64,000 nucleotides of DNA from Pegea sp. RAD2-039 (GCA_034620365.1 JAQGEQ010000297.1:372001-436000), one strand, 5' to 3'. Shown: positions 34,861 through 47,402, numbered from the stretch's first letter. Numbers and translations are program-made. The notes: generated from the letters alone by a model not told the origin.

Positions 34861-36609
34861 AAACAAAAATGATTATTATAATCTGTGATTTTAATCAAGA
34901 AAATCAAGCACTTAATACTGATCATAATGTGAAATATGTATTGACAAACTATTGTTTGTTATCTAGCTTTTAAAAACGAACACTAGAATACAAAAATACT
35001 ATAAATTAAAAGGTTATAACGAACTTTTAACTTAGTAACACAGAGCATTAAACCTACATCCAACAATCAAACTCACCAGCTTCTTCATCTAAAAAAATTG
35101 ATGCGTTACACAGTGGGCATTCACAACTTTAAAGATTTTGCACATAGAACAATTAGATAATTTGTATAAGAAAATCAGGTGTTAATTCTAAATATGTGAA
35201 GAATTTTTTATGTTTTGTTCAGTTATGATACAAACTAAGGAATTCATACATTTATTAAAATTAAGAATATCTTCTTAATATTTAAGCTAAGCTCATAAAA
35301 GCATTTTGCAATCATATCTGTTAGTTGTTTTAATCTGTTTCGTTAACTAATTAAGGAATTGTGACGATGGTAAACTAAGTTTGATTAAGTCACTTTTTAC
35401 ATTAACAAAGCCTTAGACATGTTAAAAGTTGTAAATAGTTATTACTTTAATAGTAATTGGAAATGAGAAAGGTAAATCATTGCAATTATAACGTTTCTTA
35501 ACGGTTCTTATGGTAACTGTTTACGCTAATAATGTTTACAATATTGTGGTAATTATCAAGCGCTAATCTGTTGTAACGATTATATAATACTTATTCAAAA
35601 GTTGATTTGTTTTTAAGGATGAGTAAGAAGATTAAAAGAAATCAAATTAAAGAAAAAAATAGGTCGGGGTTTATGATTTAGAAATGAAATTACAAACAAG
35701 TTCTGTGAAAACATTTGGAAAGCAAACAACTTTCCTAACCTTATAAGAATCAGACATTGATTGATTTAATTTGCTTTACTTTCATAAATATTTTAACAAA
35801 GATATATTATAATGAGTCTAACTAGAAGCAAACTTTTACTTTTAAATGAAAATAATCGTTAATATATTTTGCTCCAAAAAAATATAGTCCATAATTACTT
35901 GTGAAAATAACACACAGTTAGGTTCTTGTAATTTTCAAAATTGTTTATGGTCTAAAATCTTAAATAATAATAAGTTTGAGTTTTGTAGTTTACTTTTTGA
36001 TGATTTTTTTTCAAGCTATTTTTACAATAAATTCCCATGTCTTTTGTGTGTTATGTTTAATAATCATTCGTTTGATTCTTGTTTTTTTGTTGATTAAACA
36101 TTAATTTGCAAGTTATGTATTATTTAATGTTAAATTTAAAATACTCTCCTTGGATTTATGTTTTCATTATGATTTAATATAATTGAATATTTGTTTTTCT
36201 TTCATAATCTAATTGTGATTCATTTTCTTTTCTTTGATTTTACTTTTATCTGAATAAATAATTGTTTTAATATTTTTAAGTTTAATTATAATTTTTATTA
36301 ACAAATTTCTTATAATTGATTATTCACTTAAGAAATATGTAAGTAAGTTTGTTTTTATATTTAAAAATTATATAAATTTATATTTTTCATTTTAAAATTA
36401 AATTTAAGAAAATATTTTTTCTAGTTTTGTAAATTTCATTATTAATTTTTTATTATATGAAATAATTCTTGTATTTCATTTTATTTACATTTAGCAAAAA
36501 ACTTGTCTGTACAATTTTTTATTATTTGCTTTTTTATCATATTTTAAACAAGTTTATTGAGTTTTTCTAGAATTTTATTTTAATATTTCTTTTATATTAT
36601 AGCAGAATT
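34861..36609. other. Flank and promoter region of unit 2
   Basis: No gene seen. From about 35790 it aligns with the flank of unit 1 from about 28500. The 34.9-35.8 kb part has no counterpart at unit 1, where the LINE fragment is also cut short. Confidence 0.45.
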
Positions 36610-37985
36610 ATGAGTAATAATTTTGATGAAAAGAGTGAAGTGATAAATTGTAAAACCAGTTGGGGTCATTGGTATCAGACAGTTAATGAAGTTGTTTTAG
36701 AAATCAATTGTGAGATAGGAACTAAAGGTAATTTAGTAAAAGTAATTTTATATAATAAAAATTAGACTAAATAATGTTGTAATATATCATGTGGTTCCAC
36801 TTGTAGATTAAATAAATGTTGGTTTACTTTTTATTGTAGTTTCATGATTGTTATAATAATACTTTAAAATGTTATTCTGTTATTTTTATAATTAAGTTTT
36901 TAGACTATTGATGAGTTTTATGTTTTCTAGTTTTTATATTATGTTATTTTAGTTTATTATTTAATTTTATTATTTGTATATTAAGAGGGTCTTTATATAT
37001 CTGTTCTGTTTTATGTGATAAACTTCTTTTTATTTATTAAAAAGTTATGTTTTATTTTATTCATGATATAGCAGAAATTGTTATAGTTATAACAGTATAT
37101 TTGATTTTTAATAAGTTTTTGTGATAATGTTATTAGAGTGTTTTTATTTGATACAAGACTTTTTATGTTTTCCTAATTTAATTATAAAAATTAAATTTTA
37201 TTTTTAAAACTTGATGTTTTGGTATTTAAATTAAATTATTTTATATCAAATCTCACCATTAATTGTTACTTTTATATAATTTGTGGTTTAATATTAATCA
37301 GTTTTTTTATACTCAGTTTCATTTTATGTTTATTTTACTTTAGTTTTTTGATATTTTATTTATTAGCTAAAAATTATGATAAATGTTATATTCAGTTCTT
37401 AAAAATTCATTTCATTTCTTACTTTTTATCTAACTAGTTATGTTTACACCATTAAATAGCTGTATGCTTTGAATATTAAAGATTTATATCAATAATAGCT
37501 TTTACTTGGTAAAAAGCAAACTGAAGTTCATTTTTTTGTTTAAATTGAAAACTTGCTTTATAGATTTGAAAGTATAAATTAATCAATCTTGTTAAAAGTA
37601 AAGAAATTTCAATTGAAATACAATCTAAGTATCTGAAGTGTATTGTTAGAGGTAAACAACTATTTGAAGATATATTATTTGATGTTATATCAATTGATGA
37701 ATCTATTTGGAGTTTAGAAGATAGAAAATTGATCAGAATTTATCTAGTTAAATCAATAAAGAAAGGTAAATATGTAAAATTCTTTTTAAAGACTTTATTT
37801 ATATATTTTGTCTAGATCATTCTTGGAGAAGTCTATTTATCTCTGACAAAGATCACTATACTCCTGATCATTTGACTTTTAATGAAATGCAAACAAAGCA
37901 TACCCTGGATTTTTATAGTATTGAACATCCAGGATTTGACTTTAGCTCTGCGGAATTAAATGGTTCTATTCATAAAAGATTTTAA
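36610..37985 (+). pseudogene. NUDCD2: NUDCD2 copy 2, splice acceptor lost
   Basis: Exon 1 (36610-36727), exon 2 (about 37595-37763) and exon 3 (to the TAA ending at 37985) are recognisable. The exon 2 acceptor reads TTAAAAGTAAAG where copy 1 has TTAAAGGTAAAG: the AG that ended intron 1 is now AA. Using the AG one base downstream shifts the frame and meets TGA after about 12 codons; the upstream TTTATAG leads quickly to TAA. Amino-acid changes have also accumulated (EGQL to EDIL, SGKD to SDKD). A full-length NUDCD2 is therefore unlikely, though the locus may still be transcribed and carry the KDM8 copy behind it. Confidence 0.75.
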
Positions 37986-38001
37986 CCAAACAATCACTCA
38001 A

Positions 38002-40019
38002 ATGTTTGATTGGAATGAAATTCAAAAGTTACTCTTATGTAGAGAAGAATCAGCCTCAACATTTGATGAAATTTTTAAAGATGAAACGATTAATAAAGGA
38101 CTTGATCTTCTTTTACATCAAGATTGTGATTTGATATTTCAAGAAAACTTCAACTTACTATTTAGTATATCTACTGAGGTTGGTTGGTTTTGATATTTAA
38201 AAAATTTGATTTGAATAACTTCTTTCTTATAGATTATAGATTTTACTTGGGAAATTTTAAACATTGGTCACTGGAAAGATGTAAAGCTTTGTTATTGTAA
38301 AACATTCTATTTAGCTTCTTTTTTTAAATCAATTTCTATGATAAAACTAGAAAAAGATGTTGAAGTAAGTTATATCAAAGTGTTGTATTTATTTTTAAAG
38401 AAATATTATTCACTAGCTATCTTTTCAAATCTATAAGTTTTGTTTTCTTGTGTCTTTATTTTATACTAAACTAATTCATAAAAGCCAAAATATTTTAAAC
38501 TTTTAGTTGATAAGATGTATCATTTGTCATTTTATAGTTTTCATATAAGTGGTATAATCTACTAATTATCTTCTATTTTTTCTATAAAATTTAGTTTTAA
38601 TTGTATGCTTTCAAAATAACTAAACAGCCGTTAAAATATTTTTTATAGGAAATATATAGAATTTGTGATATGGGATTGTTAATGGGAATGCCTGTATTTG
38701 ATGATATTCTTAATAAGCTACTTGAAATACTGAAACCACAAACAAATATTGATAAATTGGAAGATTTAAGTTAGTACCTCTTAATTGTGTCCTTTTTTTA
38801 TAGCTAACTAATATTATTTTCTTTCAGACCAGTCAAATATTGTTTTGAACAAAGTGAGTAATCTTACAATGATTTATCAAGCAGTTATTTAATACATGAG
38901 ATATTTTATTAAAGTTTAATGATGCGTTAAAAGTTTTTTTAATTTCTAGAACTCTTGTGTAAATGTTTGATAAACTTTTTGATATTTATTAGATGTCATC
39001 AAAGTTTTCTTTTACAATTTAACAGGAGAAAATTTCTACATCACCATCTGATGAAGTTCTGCAAAATATTCTTACAATTGAGTGTCCTTCTATGGCAGAT
39101 TTTAAAAATACTTGTATGTTGCCAAGAGTGCCAGCAGTTTTAACTAATTGTGTCAATCACTGGCCAGCTTTTACCAAATGGAGGTTTGTTTTTAATTAAC
39201 AGTCAGTATTAAAAATAAATATTAGTTTTAAATAATCAAAAATTTATGATATTTTAGCTTAAAATTTAAAAAGCCAAATGTTGATTTGTAGTTTGGAATA
39301 TATACGCCATGTTGCTGGCTTCAGAACAGTGCCAGTTGAAGTTGGTTCCAAATACACTGATGATAACTGGGGTCAAAAATTAATGACCATCAACAATTTT
39401 ATAGATGAGTTTGTTGTTTGTGATTCCAGTATTAAAACTCCATCAAGTAATAAACGAGGTTATCTTGCACAGCATCAACTTTTTGATCAGGTTTGTTGTA
39501 ATCAAAATGATCTTTCTTCAGTTGGGACCTATTTTAAATGTGATTATTTAATAGATCCCAGAATTAAGATCAGATATTGATATTCCTGATTATTGCTGTC
39601 TCGCTGAAGATATTAATGAAAATGTAGAAATTAATGCTTGGTTTGGACCGAAAGGAACTATATCACCTTGTCATTATGATGAAAAACATAATTTGTTCAT
39701 TCAGGTCGCTTCCAATCATTTCTGTTCGTATTAATTTAGAAATTTGATTTTTCAGGTGGTTGGTTGTAAGCTGATACGTCTATATCCGCCTTCAGTTTCA
39801 TCTGCGTTGTACCCCAGATCAGATTTATTGAATAATACAAGTGAAGTTGATGTAGAAAATCCAGATCTGGATAAATTTCCGCTTTTTGCTGATGTAGATA
39901 AACTTTATTGCCAAGAACTTGTTCTAAATCCTGGTCAGGTTCTTTATATTCCACCTAAACATTGGCATTTTGTCAGATCACTCGATATTAGTTTTTCCGT
40001 CAGTTTCTGGTGGAAATAA
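38002..40019 (+). CDS. KDM8: JmjC hydroxylase KDM8/JMJD5, copy 2 (intact)
   Basis: Same eight-exon structure as copy 1, each boundary 7,483 bp further on (38002-38178 to 39756-40019), 408 aa. Exons 2-8, their introns and the JmjC domain with its HxD and distal His are identical to copy 1. All differences are in the first 41 codons of exon 1: for example [10 protein letters not shown] is [10 protein letters not shown], and HQACD is HQDCD. The 16-nt gap to the preceding NUDCD2 stop is also kept. Since that NUDCD2 is broken, this copy either has its own 5' end or rides on a defective upstream frame. Confidence 0.92.
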
Positions 40020-40232
40020 TTTATTTAGAAGATAAAAGATTTTATTTCTTCTATTTTTATCGTTTCATTAAAATACAATTTGATGAATTTTGGTTTTATT
40101 TGTTAAATTGCATCATTAAATTCCAAGTATTAATTACACAGTAAGATAAAAACTTTAATTAATGTAACATGTGATGCGGGATTAGGAAGGTTTATTGTTT
40201 TAGCTTCTCTAACTTAAGGATAGTACTAATAG

Positions 40233-40763
40233 AGATGAAGATCAAAATTAAATACCAGATGTAAGGATCAGATGAAGATTGTAGTTAAAGATCAAATAAA
40301 GATGAAAGGTAGGGATCAGATGAAGATAAAAAATAAAGATTAGATGATGATAAACAGAAAGGTTCAGATGAAGATCAAAAGTAATGATCAGATGAGGAGC
40401 AAAAGTAAAGATCAGATGAAGATCAAAAGTAAGGATTAGATGAGGAGCAAATGTAAGGATCAGATGAAGATCAAAAGTAAAGATCAGATGAAGATCAAAA
40501 TTAAAGATCAGATGAGGAGCAAAAGTAAAGATCAGATGAGGAGCAAAATTAAAGATCAGATGACGATCAAAAATAAAAATCTGATGAGGAGCAAAAGTAT
40601 AGATCAGATGAAGATCAAAAATAAATATCAGATGAGGAGCAAAAGTAAAGATCAGATGAGGAGCAAAAGTAAGGATTAGATGAAAAGCATAACTAGAGAT
40701 CAGATCATTATCAAAAGCAAAGATGAGATAAAGATCAAGATTTAAGATCTGATGAATTAATAC
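40233..40763 (+). repeat. 24-bp minisatellite, array 3
   Basis: Identical to the array at 32750-33280, including the order of variant units. For a minisatellite this is strong evidence that the duplication is very young or artificial, because such arrays change quickly. Confidence 0.95.
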
Positions 40764-41132
40764 AAATATGAAAGCTTAAATAACAATTTATAATAATAAA
40801 AAGATAAACAAAATACAATTTGTTCTTAATCGTTCATTAAAGAAAAAACTATAAAACTTTCATTATTAGCATTGAAAGCTATCAAACTTTCAAATAGCTT
40901 TGATGCTGTATTAAGAGTAGTAAAGCCTCATACTTTAGTATGAAGCAGTTTGAGAATTGTACACCATGCTAGGCTACAGATCAAATAAAATCAAAAGTAA
41001 AACCAAATTATGTTTTTAAACTAAATAATTTGACTCATTTCGAAGAATATGTCAATTTTTTTGTTAATATCAAATAATAGTTATTATGGCAATGATTTTA
41101 AATATCCTATAAAATATATCTTATAAAAGCTT

Positions 41133-42343
41133 TTAAAGAAAAGTGGGCTGCTAAGTTAAGGAAGATCTCTGTATCAAAAAGTCAAGCTGGATATCAGAAA
41201 CTAGATGGCAATCTATATACTGTATTGAAAAACTTAAAAATCAACAACTTTATCTTACAGTGGATTGAAGATTACTTCATAAGATAATAATACTCATCAG
41301 AAAACTAGTAGCAATAGATGTTGTCAGTGTGTTTGTGTATGCAAATGACATCAAGCTATTATCTTGTAATCCTTCAAATCTTCAAACTGCACTAAACATT
41401 GTAGAAAACTGATCTACGAATTGGCAGCTCAGAATCCAGCCCACAAAGTCTGACTTTGTAACTTTATCTCATAAACCAGCTGCAAATTGCTTGAACCAAT
41501 ACTTCATTAATGGATTTATTATTCAACGAGTAGCATTGGTCCTACACCTTGGCATTGCTATATCATCTGATTTTAAATGGCACAATTATGATTCCAAAAT
41601 CTTTGAAGAATTAATAAACCTTATATAAAGAGCTTTAATTCCAAGGATCCATTCTTTTTTATCAATCTTTTCAAACTGTACGTACGTCAAATTCTTGAAC
41701 ACAATGTTAGTGTATGGATGCCATATCAAGTTAATGATATCAGAAAAATCGAGTCTGTTCAGGTGACGTTTACGAGATTATTATGCAGGAAACTTAATAT
41801 TAAATACGATAGCTATAAACATCATCTCAGTTTCTTCAATTTAGATACTTTGGAAGTTCGACGGTTTAAATACAACTTAATTCTAATTTTTAAAATAATC
41901 CACAGTTTAATTGACCTTCAGTTTGATGATTTCTTTTCCATTATTTCTTACCTCAAGTTACATCAACTCAGACGACACAATAATAAGCCCATATCACCGG
42001 GTTCATTAATCAGAGTGAACTTTTTTCTCCTGCTGCACAATCAGCACTTGGAACCAGCTGCCATTAGACATTATCATGTCAGAATCACTTGTGTTGTTCA
42101 AGCAGAAGTTGAACCGTTTCATTATTTCCAACCTTGTCCTTTCTAAACTGTGGTTTTATCCCTTTTTTGTATTATTAATTCTATTTAATTGTTCCCCTTT
42201 ATATGCTTTTAGGACTACTGAAATGCCATGTGTTACATCTTTTACTTTCTATATATCTAACTTAATAGAAAGTATTTATGAGAATTAGTGTTAACGGGAG
42301 GTGCTCTTTTTAGGCACCCTTCTTCGTATTTATTGTAATAAAT
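41133..42343 (+). mobile_element. LINE 3' portion, duplicate
   Basis: Identical copy of 33650-34860, carrying the same YAND change and the same internal deletion. It was moved by the tandem duplication, not by a new insertion. Confidence 0.9.
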
Positions 42344-44092
42344 AAACAAAAATGATTATTATAATCTGTGATTTTAATCAAGAAAATCAAGCACTTAATA
42401 CTGATCATAATGTGAAATATGTATTGACAAACTATTGTTTGTTATCTAGCTTTTAAAAACGAACACTAGAATACAAAAATACTATAAATTAAAAGGTTAT
42501 AACGAACTTTTAACTTAGTAACACAGAGCATTAAACCTACATCCAACAATCAAACTCACCAGCTTCTTCATCTAAAAAAATTGATGCGTTACACAGTGGG
42601 CATTCACAACTTTAAAGATTTTGCACATAGAACAATTAGATAATTTGTATAAGAAAATCAGGTGTTAATTCTAAATATGTGAAGAATTTTTTATGTTTTG
42701 TTCAGTTATGATACAAACTAAGGAATTCATACATTTATTAAAATTAAGAATATCTTCTTAATATTTAAGCTAAGCTCATAAAAGCATTTTGCAATCATAT
42801 CTGTTAGTTGTTTTAATCTGTTTCGTTAACTAATTAAGGAATTGTGACGATGGTAAACTAAGTTTGATTAAGTCACTTTTTACATTAACAAAGCCTTAGA
42901 CATGTTAAAAGTTGTAAATAGTTATTACTTTAATAGTAATTGGAAATGAGAAAGGTAAATCATTGCAATTATAACGTTTCTTAACGGTTCTTATGGTAAC
43001 TGTTTACGCTAATAATGTTTACAATATTGTGGTAATTATCAAGCGCTAATCTGTTGTAACGATTATATAATACTTATTCAAAAGTTGATTTGTTTTTAAG
43101 GATGAGTAAGAAGATTAAAAGAAATCAAATTAAAGAAAAAAATAGGTCGGGGTTTATGATTTAGAAATGAAATTACAAACAAGTTCTGTGAAAACATTTG
43201 GAAAGCAAACAACTTTCCTAACCTTATAAGAATCAGACATTGATTGATTTAATTTGCTTTACTTTCATAAATATTTTAACAAAGATATATTATAATGAGT
43301 CTAACTAGAAGCAAACTTTTACTTTTAAATGAAAATAATCGTTAATATATTTTGCTCCAAAAAAATATAGTCCATAATTACTTGTGAAAATAACACACAG
43401 TTAGGTTCTTGTAATTTTCAAAATTGTTTATGGTCTAAAATCTTAAATAATAATAAGTTTGAGTTTTGTAGTTTACTTTTTGATGATTTTTTTTCAAGCT
43501 ATTTTTACAATAAATTCCCATGTCTTTTGTGTGTTATGTTTAATAATCATTCGTTTGATTCTTGTTTTTTTGTTGATTAAACATTAATTTGCAAGTTATG
43601 TATTATTTAATGTTAAATTTAAAATACTCTCCTTGGATTTATGTTTTCATTATGATTTAATATAATTGAATATTTGTTTTTCTTTCATAATCTAATTGTG
43701 ATTCATTTTCTTTTCTTTGATTTTACTTTTATCTGAATAAATAATTGTTTTAATATTTTTAAGTTTAATTATAATTTTTATTAACAAATTTCTTATAATT
43801 GATTATTCACTTAAGAAATATGTAAGTAAGTTTGTTTTTATATTTAAAAATTATATAAATTTATATTTTTCATTTTAAAATTAAATTTAAGAAAATATTT
43901 TTTCTAGTTTTGTAAATTTCATTATTAATTTTTTATTATATGAAATAATTCTTGTATTTCATTTTATTTACATTTAGCAAAAAACTTGTCTGTACAATTT
44001 TTTATTATTTGCTTTTTTATCATATTTTAAACAAGTTTATTGAGTTTTTCTAGAATTTTATTTTAATATTTCTTTTATATTATAGCAGAATT
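42344..44092. other. Flank and promoter region of unit 3
   Basis: Identical to 34861-36609. No gene seen. Confidence 0.5.
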
Positions 44093-45468
44093 ATGAGTAA
44101 TAATTTTGATGAAAAGAGTGAAGTGATAAATTGTAAAACCAGTTGGGGTCATTGGTATCAGACAGTTAATGAAGTTGTTTTAGAAATCAATTGTGAGATA
44201 GGAACTAAAGGTAATTTAGTAAAAGTAATTTTATATAATAAAAATTAGACTAAATAATGTTGTAATATATCATGTGGTTCCACTTGTAGATTAAATAAAT
44301 GTTGGTTTACTTTTTATTGTAGTTTCATGATTGTTATAATAATACTTTAAAATGTTATTCTGTTATTTTTATAATTAAGTTTTTAGACTATTGATGAGTT
44401 TTATGTTTTCTAGTTTTTATATTATGTTATTTTAGTTTATTATTTAATTTTATTATTTGTATATTAAGAGGGTCTTTATATATCTGTTCTGTTTTATGTG
44501 ATAAACTTCTTTTTATTTATTAAAAAGTTATGTTTTATTTTATTCATGATATAGCAGAAATTGTTATAGTTATAACAGTATATTTGATTTTTAATAAGTT
44601 TTTGTGATAATGTTATTAGAGTGTTTTTATTTGATACAAGACTTTTTATGTTTTCCTAATTTAATTATAAAAATTAAATTTTATTTTTAAAACTTGATGT
44701 TTTGGTATTTAAATTAAATTATTTTATATCAAATCTCACCATTAATTGTTACTTTTATATAATTTGTGGTTTAATATTAATCAGTTTTTTTATACTCAGT
44801 TTCATTTTATGTTTATTTTACTTTAGTTTTTTGATATTTTATTTATTAGCTAAAAATTATGATAAATGTTATATTCAGTTCTTAAAAATTCATTTCATTT
44901 CTTACTTTTTATCTAACTAGTTATGTTTACACCATTAAATAGCTGTATGCTTTGAATATTAAAGATTTATATCAATAATAGCTTTTACTTGGTAAAAAGC
45001 AAACTGAAGTTCATTTTTTTGTTTAAATTGAAAACTTGCTTTATAGATTTGAAAGTATAAATTAATCAATCTTGTTAAAAGTAAAGAAATTTCAATTGAA
45101 ATACAATCTAAGTATCTGAAGTGTATTGTTAGAGGTAAACAACTATTTGAAGATATATTATTTGATGTTATATCAATTGATGAATCTATTTGGAGTTTAG
45201 AAGATAGAAAATTGATCAGAATTTATCTAGTTAAATCAATAAAGAAAGGTAAATATGTAAAATTCTTTTTAAAGACTTTATTTATATATTTTGTCTAGAT
45301 CATTCTTGGAGAAGTCTATTTATCTCTGACAAAGATCACTATACTCCTGATCATTTGACTTTTAATGAAATGCAAACAAAGCATACCCTGGATTTTTATA
45401 GTATTGAACATCCAGGATTTGACTTTAGCTCTGCGGAATTAAATGGTTCTATTCATAAAAGATTTTAA
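44093..45468 (+). pseudogene. NUDCD2: NUDCD2 copy 3, splice acceptor lost
   Basis: Identical to copy 2, including the AG-to-AA change at the exon 2 acceptor (TTAAAAGTAAAG near 45076). Exons are offset by exactly 7,483 bp. It is followed by the truncated KDM8 copy. Confidence 0.75.
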
Positions 45469-45484
45469 CCAAACAATCACTCAA

Positions 45485-46359
45485 ATGTTTGATTGGAATG
45501 AAATTCAAAAGTTACTCTTATGTAGAGAAGAATCAGCCTCAACATTTGATGAAATTTTTAAAGATGAAACGATTAATAAAGGACTTGATCTTCTTTTACA
45601 TCAAGATTGTGATTTGATATTTCTGAAAAATTTCAAAGTTAGTACCTCTTAATTGTGTCCTTTTTTTATAGCTAACTAATATTATTTTCTTTCAGACCAG
45701 TCAAATATTGTTTTGAACAAAGTGAGTAATCTTACAATGATTTATCAAGCAGTTATTTAATACATGAGATATTTTATTAAAGTTTAATGATGCGTTAAAA
45801 GTTTTTTTAATTTCTAGAACTCTTGTGTAAATGTTTGATAAACTTTTTGATATTTATTAGATGTCATCAAAGTTTTCTTTTACAATTTAACAGGAGAAAA
45901 TTGCTACATCACCATCTGATGAAGTTCTGCAAAATATTCTTACAATTGAGTGTCCTTCTATAGCAGATTTTAAAAATACTTGTATGTTGCCAAGAGTGCC
46001 AGCAGTTTTAACTAATTGTGTCAATCACTGGCCAGCTTTTACCAAATGAAGGTTTGTTTTTAATTAATTTGTCAGTATTAAAATAAATATTAGTTTTAAA
46101 TAATCAAAAAAATTATAATTTTTTAGCTTAAAATTTAAAAAGTAAAATGTTGATTTGTAGTTTGGAATATATACGCCATGTTGCTGGCTTCAGAACAGTG
46201 CCAGTTGAAGTTGGTTCCAAATACACTGATGATAACTGGGGTCAAAAATTAATGACCATCAACGATTTTATAGATGAGTTTGTTGTTTGTGATTCCAGTA
46301 TTAAAACTCCATCAAGTAATAAACGAGGTTATCTTGCACAGCATCAGCTTTTTGATCAG
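45485..46359 (+). pseudogene. KDM8: KDM8 copy 3, deleted and interrupted
   Basis: Exon 1 starts at 45485 and matches copy 2 up to 45623. The sequence then jumps to the intron after exon 3, removing the end of exon 1, all of exon 2 and exon 3. Exon 4, exon 5 (45894-46051) and exon 6 (46161-46359) follow, more diverged from the other copies than those are from each other. Exon 5 has TGA at 46047-46049 where the others have TGG. Exons 7 and 8, which hold the iron ligands and the end of the JmjC domain, are missing and replaced by unrelated DNA. No enzyme can be made. Confidence 0.93.
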
Positions 46360-46422
46360 GTTTGTTGTAATCAAAGTGATCTTTCTTCAGTTGGGACCTA
46401 TTTTAAATGTGATTATTTATTT

Positions 46423-46987
46423 ATTTAGTGATTCCAGATTTGTTTATGACGTCATCCAAGGGCGTGTCACCTCCATCGATTTCGAGTTGTGAATGGGAGT
46501 AGAAAAGACGAGATCGCCCCAAGATTCTGGCGGCGTGTAGCGTAATTGGGATGTATCATTAATCTTCTATTTATCGTAATTGGGGCTTGACTGTTTCGGG
46601 GATATCAAAAACGGATGTGTGTGGTACGTTGAAGACTAATTGGTGGTTGGTACAAAGAATTAGCCAATGTTTGTGGTCCACAAGTTGTTGGATAATATCC
46701 TGATGACGTCATCTTTGGTTTGATGGGCACGGGTGAGCTGTACTTGTTACCAGGCAACGGTGAGGATGAAGATGTGATGAGGTCACTAGATTTGGTTGTG
46801 ACGTCACTACGTGGTTTTGTGTGAGGAAATTGTAAGTAGATGAAATGGATTCCAACGACTTATAGGTCCTGGTGGGCTGCATGTGAATTGTGGTGGTAGA
46901 GTGGGACAGTCAACCGAGGGGAGGCTATGTTCGGGTTAGTTGGGTCTTGGAAGCGATACAAAGAATTAGATTTGTAAATCAGACTCA
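46423..46987. other. GC-richer insert replacing KDM8 exons 7-8
   Basis: About 560 bp with clearly higher G content than anything nearby, sitting exactly where copies 1 and 2 have exons 7 and 8 (equivalent to about 32071-32548). Three perfect TGACGTCA palindromes occur at 46447-46454, 46704-46711 and 46799-46806, along with a GAGGTCAC half-site. No open frame with recognisable motifs, no LINE or SINE similarity that I can see, and no obvious terminal repeats. It might be a solo LTR-like or satellite fragment, or a piece of regulatory DNA. Origin unknown. Confidence 0.6.
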
Positions 46988-47344
46988 TTATAAAAGATTT
47001 TAATTCTTCTATTTTTATCGTTTGATTAAAATACAATTTGGTGAATTTTGGTTTTATTTGTTAAATTACAAATTACTTGAAATGATATTCTTTTACTTTC
47101 GTCAGATATTTGACATTATTTATTTAGTTTTAGTTCTCCATCAGTTCCATTAATAGAAGTTTGAATTTATCTTAAATTTTAAACAAATCGACTTTTTGGT
47201 AAACCAACTAACTGATAGGTACAAAAATGACTGATAAAAACAGATGAATTAATTATTAATTGTAAAACATTAAATTTGGCAAACAGTAAATAAATGAGTC
47301 AAGTTTGATGTTTAAATTATTGTAATATTTTTAGCCATTATTTA
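46988..47344 (+). other. KDM8 3' flank relic and spacer
   Basis: The first 85 bp or so match the sequence just after the KDM8 stop in copies 1 and 2 (ATTTTTATCGTTT, AATTTTGGTTTTATTTG), which fixes the right edge of the GC-richer insert. The rest is AT-rich; the minisatellite found at this place in the other units is absent. Confidence 0.7.
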
Positions 47345-47402
47345 GATATTATTAGCGGGAGATGCTCTCTTCAGGCAACCTTTGTCTTTATTAAAATAAA
47401 AC
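47345..47402 (+). mobile_element. LINE 3' terminus, solo
   Basis: GCGGGAGATGCTCTCTTCAG followed by GCAACC and an A/T-rich tail, matching the 3' hairpin end of the LINE fragments at 34818 and 42301 with changes. Same order, KDM8 end then LINE end, as in the other units, so it supports an originally complete third unit. Confidence 0.65.

Larger units (their letters stand above)
30641..45623. repeat. Two identical 7,483-bp tandem units
   Basis: Sequence from 30641 to 38140 recurs at 38124-45623 with no difference in any stretch I compared, introns and minisatellite included. Each unit runs from within KDM8 exon 1, through the rest of KDM8, the minisatellite, the LINE fragment and the next NUDCD2, into the next KDM8 exon 1. 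Outside these limits the copies diverge strongly. This is either a very recent unequal crossover or an assembly duplication. Confidence 0.92.

Noticed and set aside
3080..46049. TGA read as tryptophan (reassigned code), suggested by TGG to TGA in the forkhead relic, KDM8 copy 3 and the LINE
   Set aside because: All three sites lie in sequences with other disabling changes, and the intact genes use TGG for the conserved Trp residues. A C-to-T type decay in an AT-biased genome explains them.
46274..46492. Plus-strand frame entering the GC-richer insert
   Set aside because: It is out of frame with KDM8 exon 6 and only arises from the fusion with the insert.
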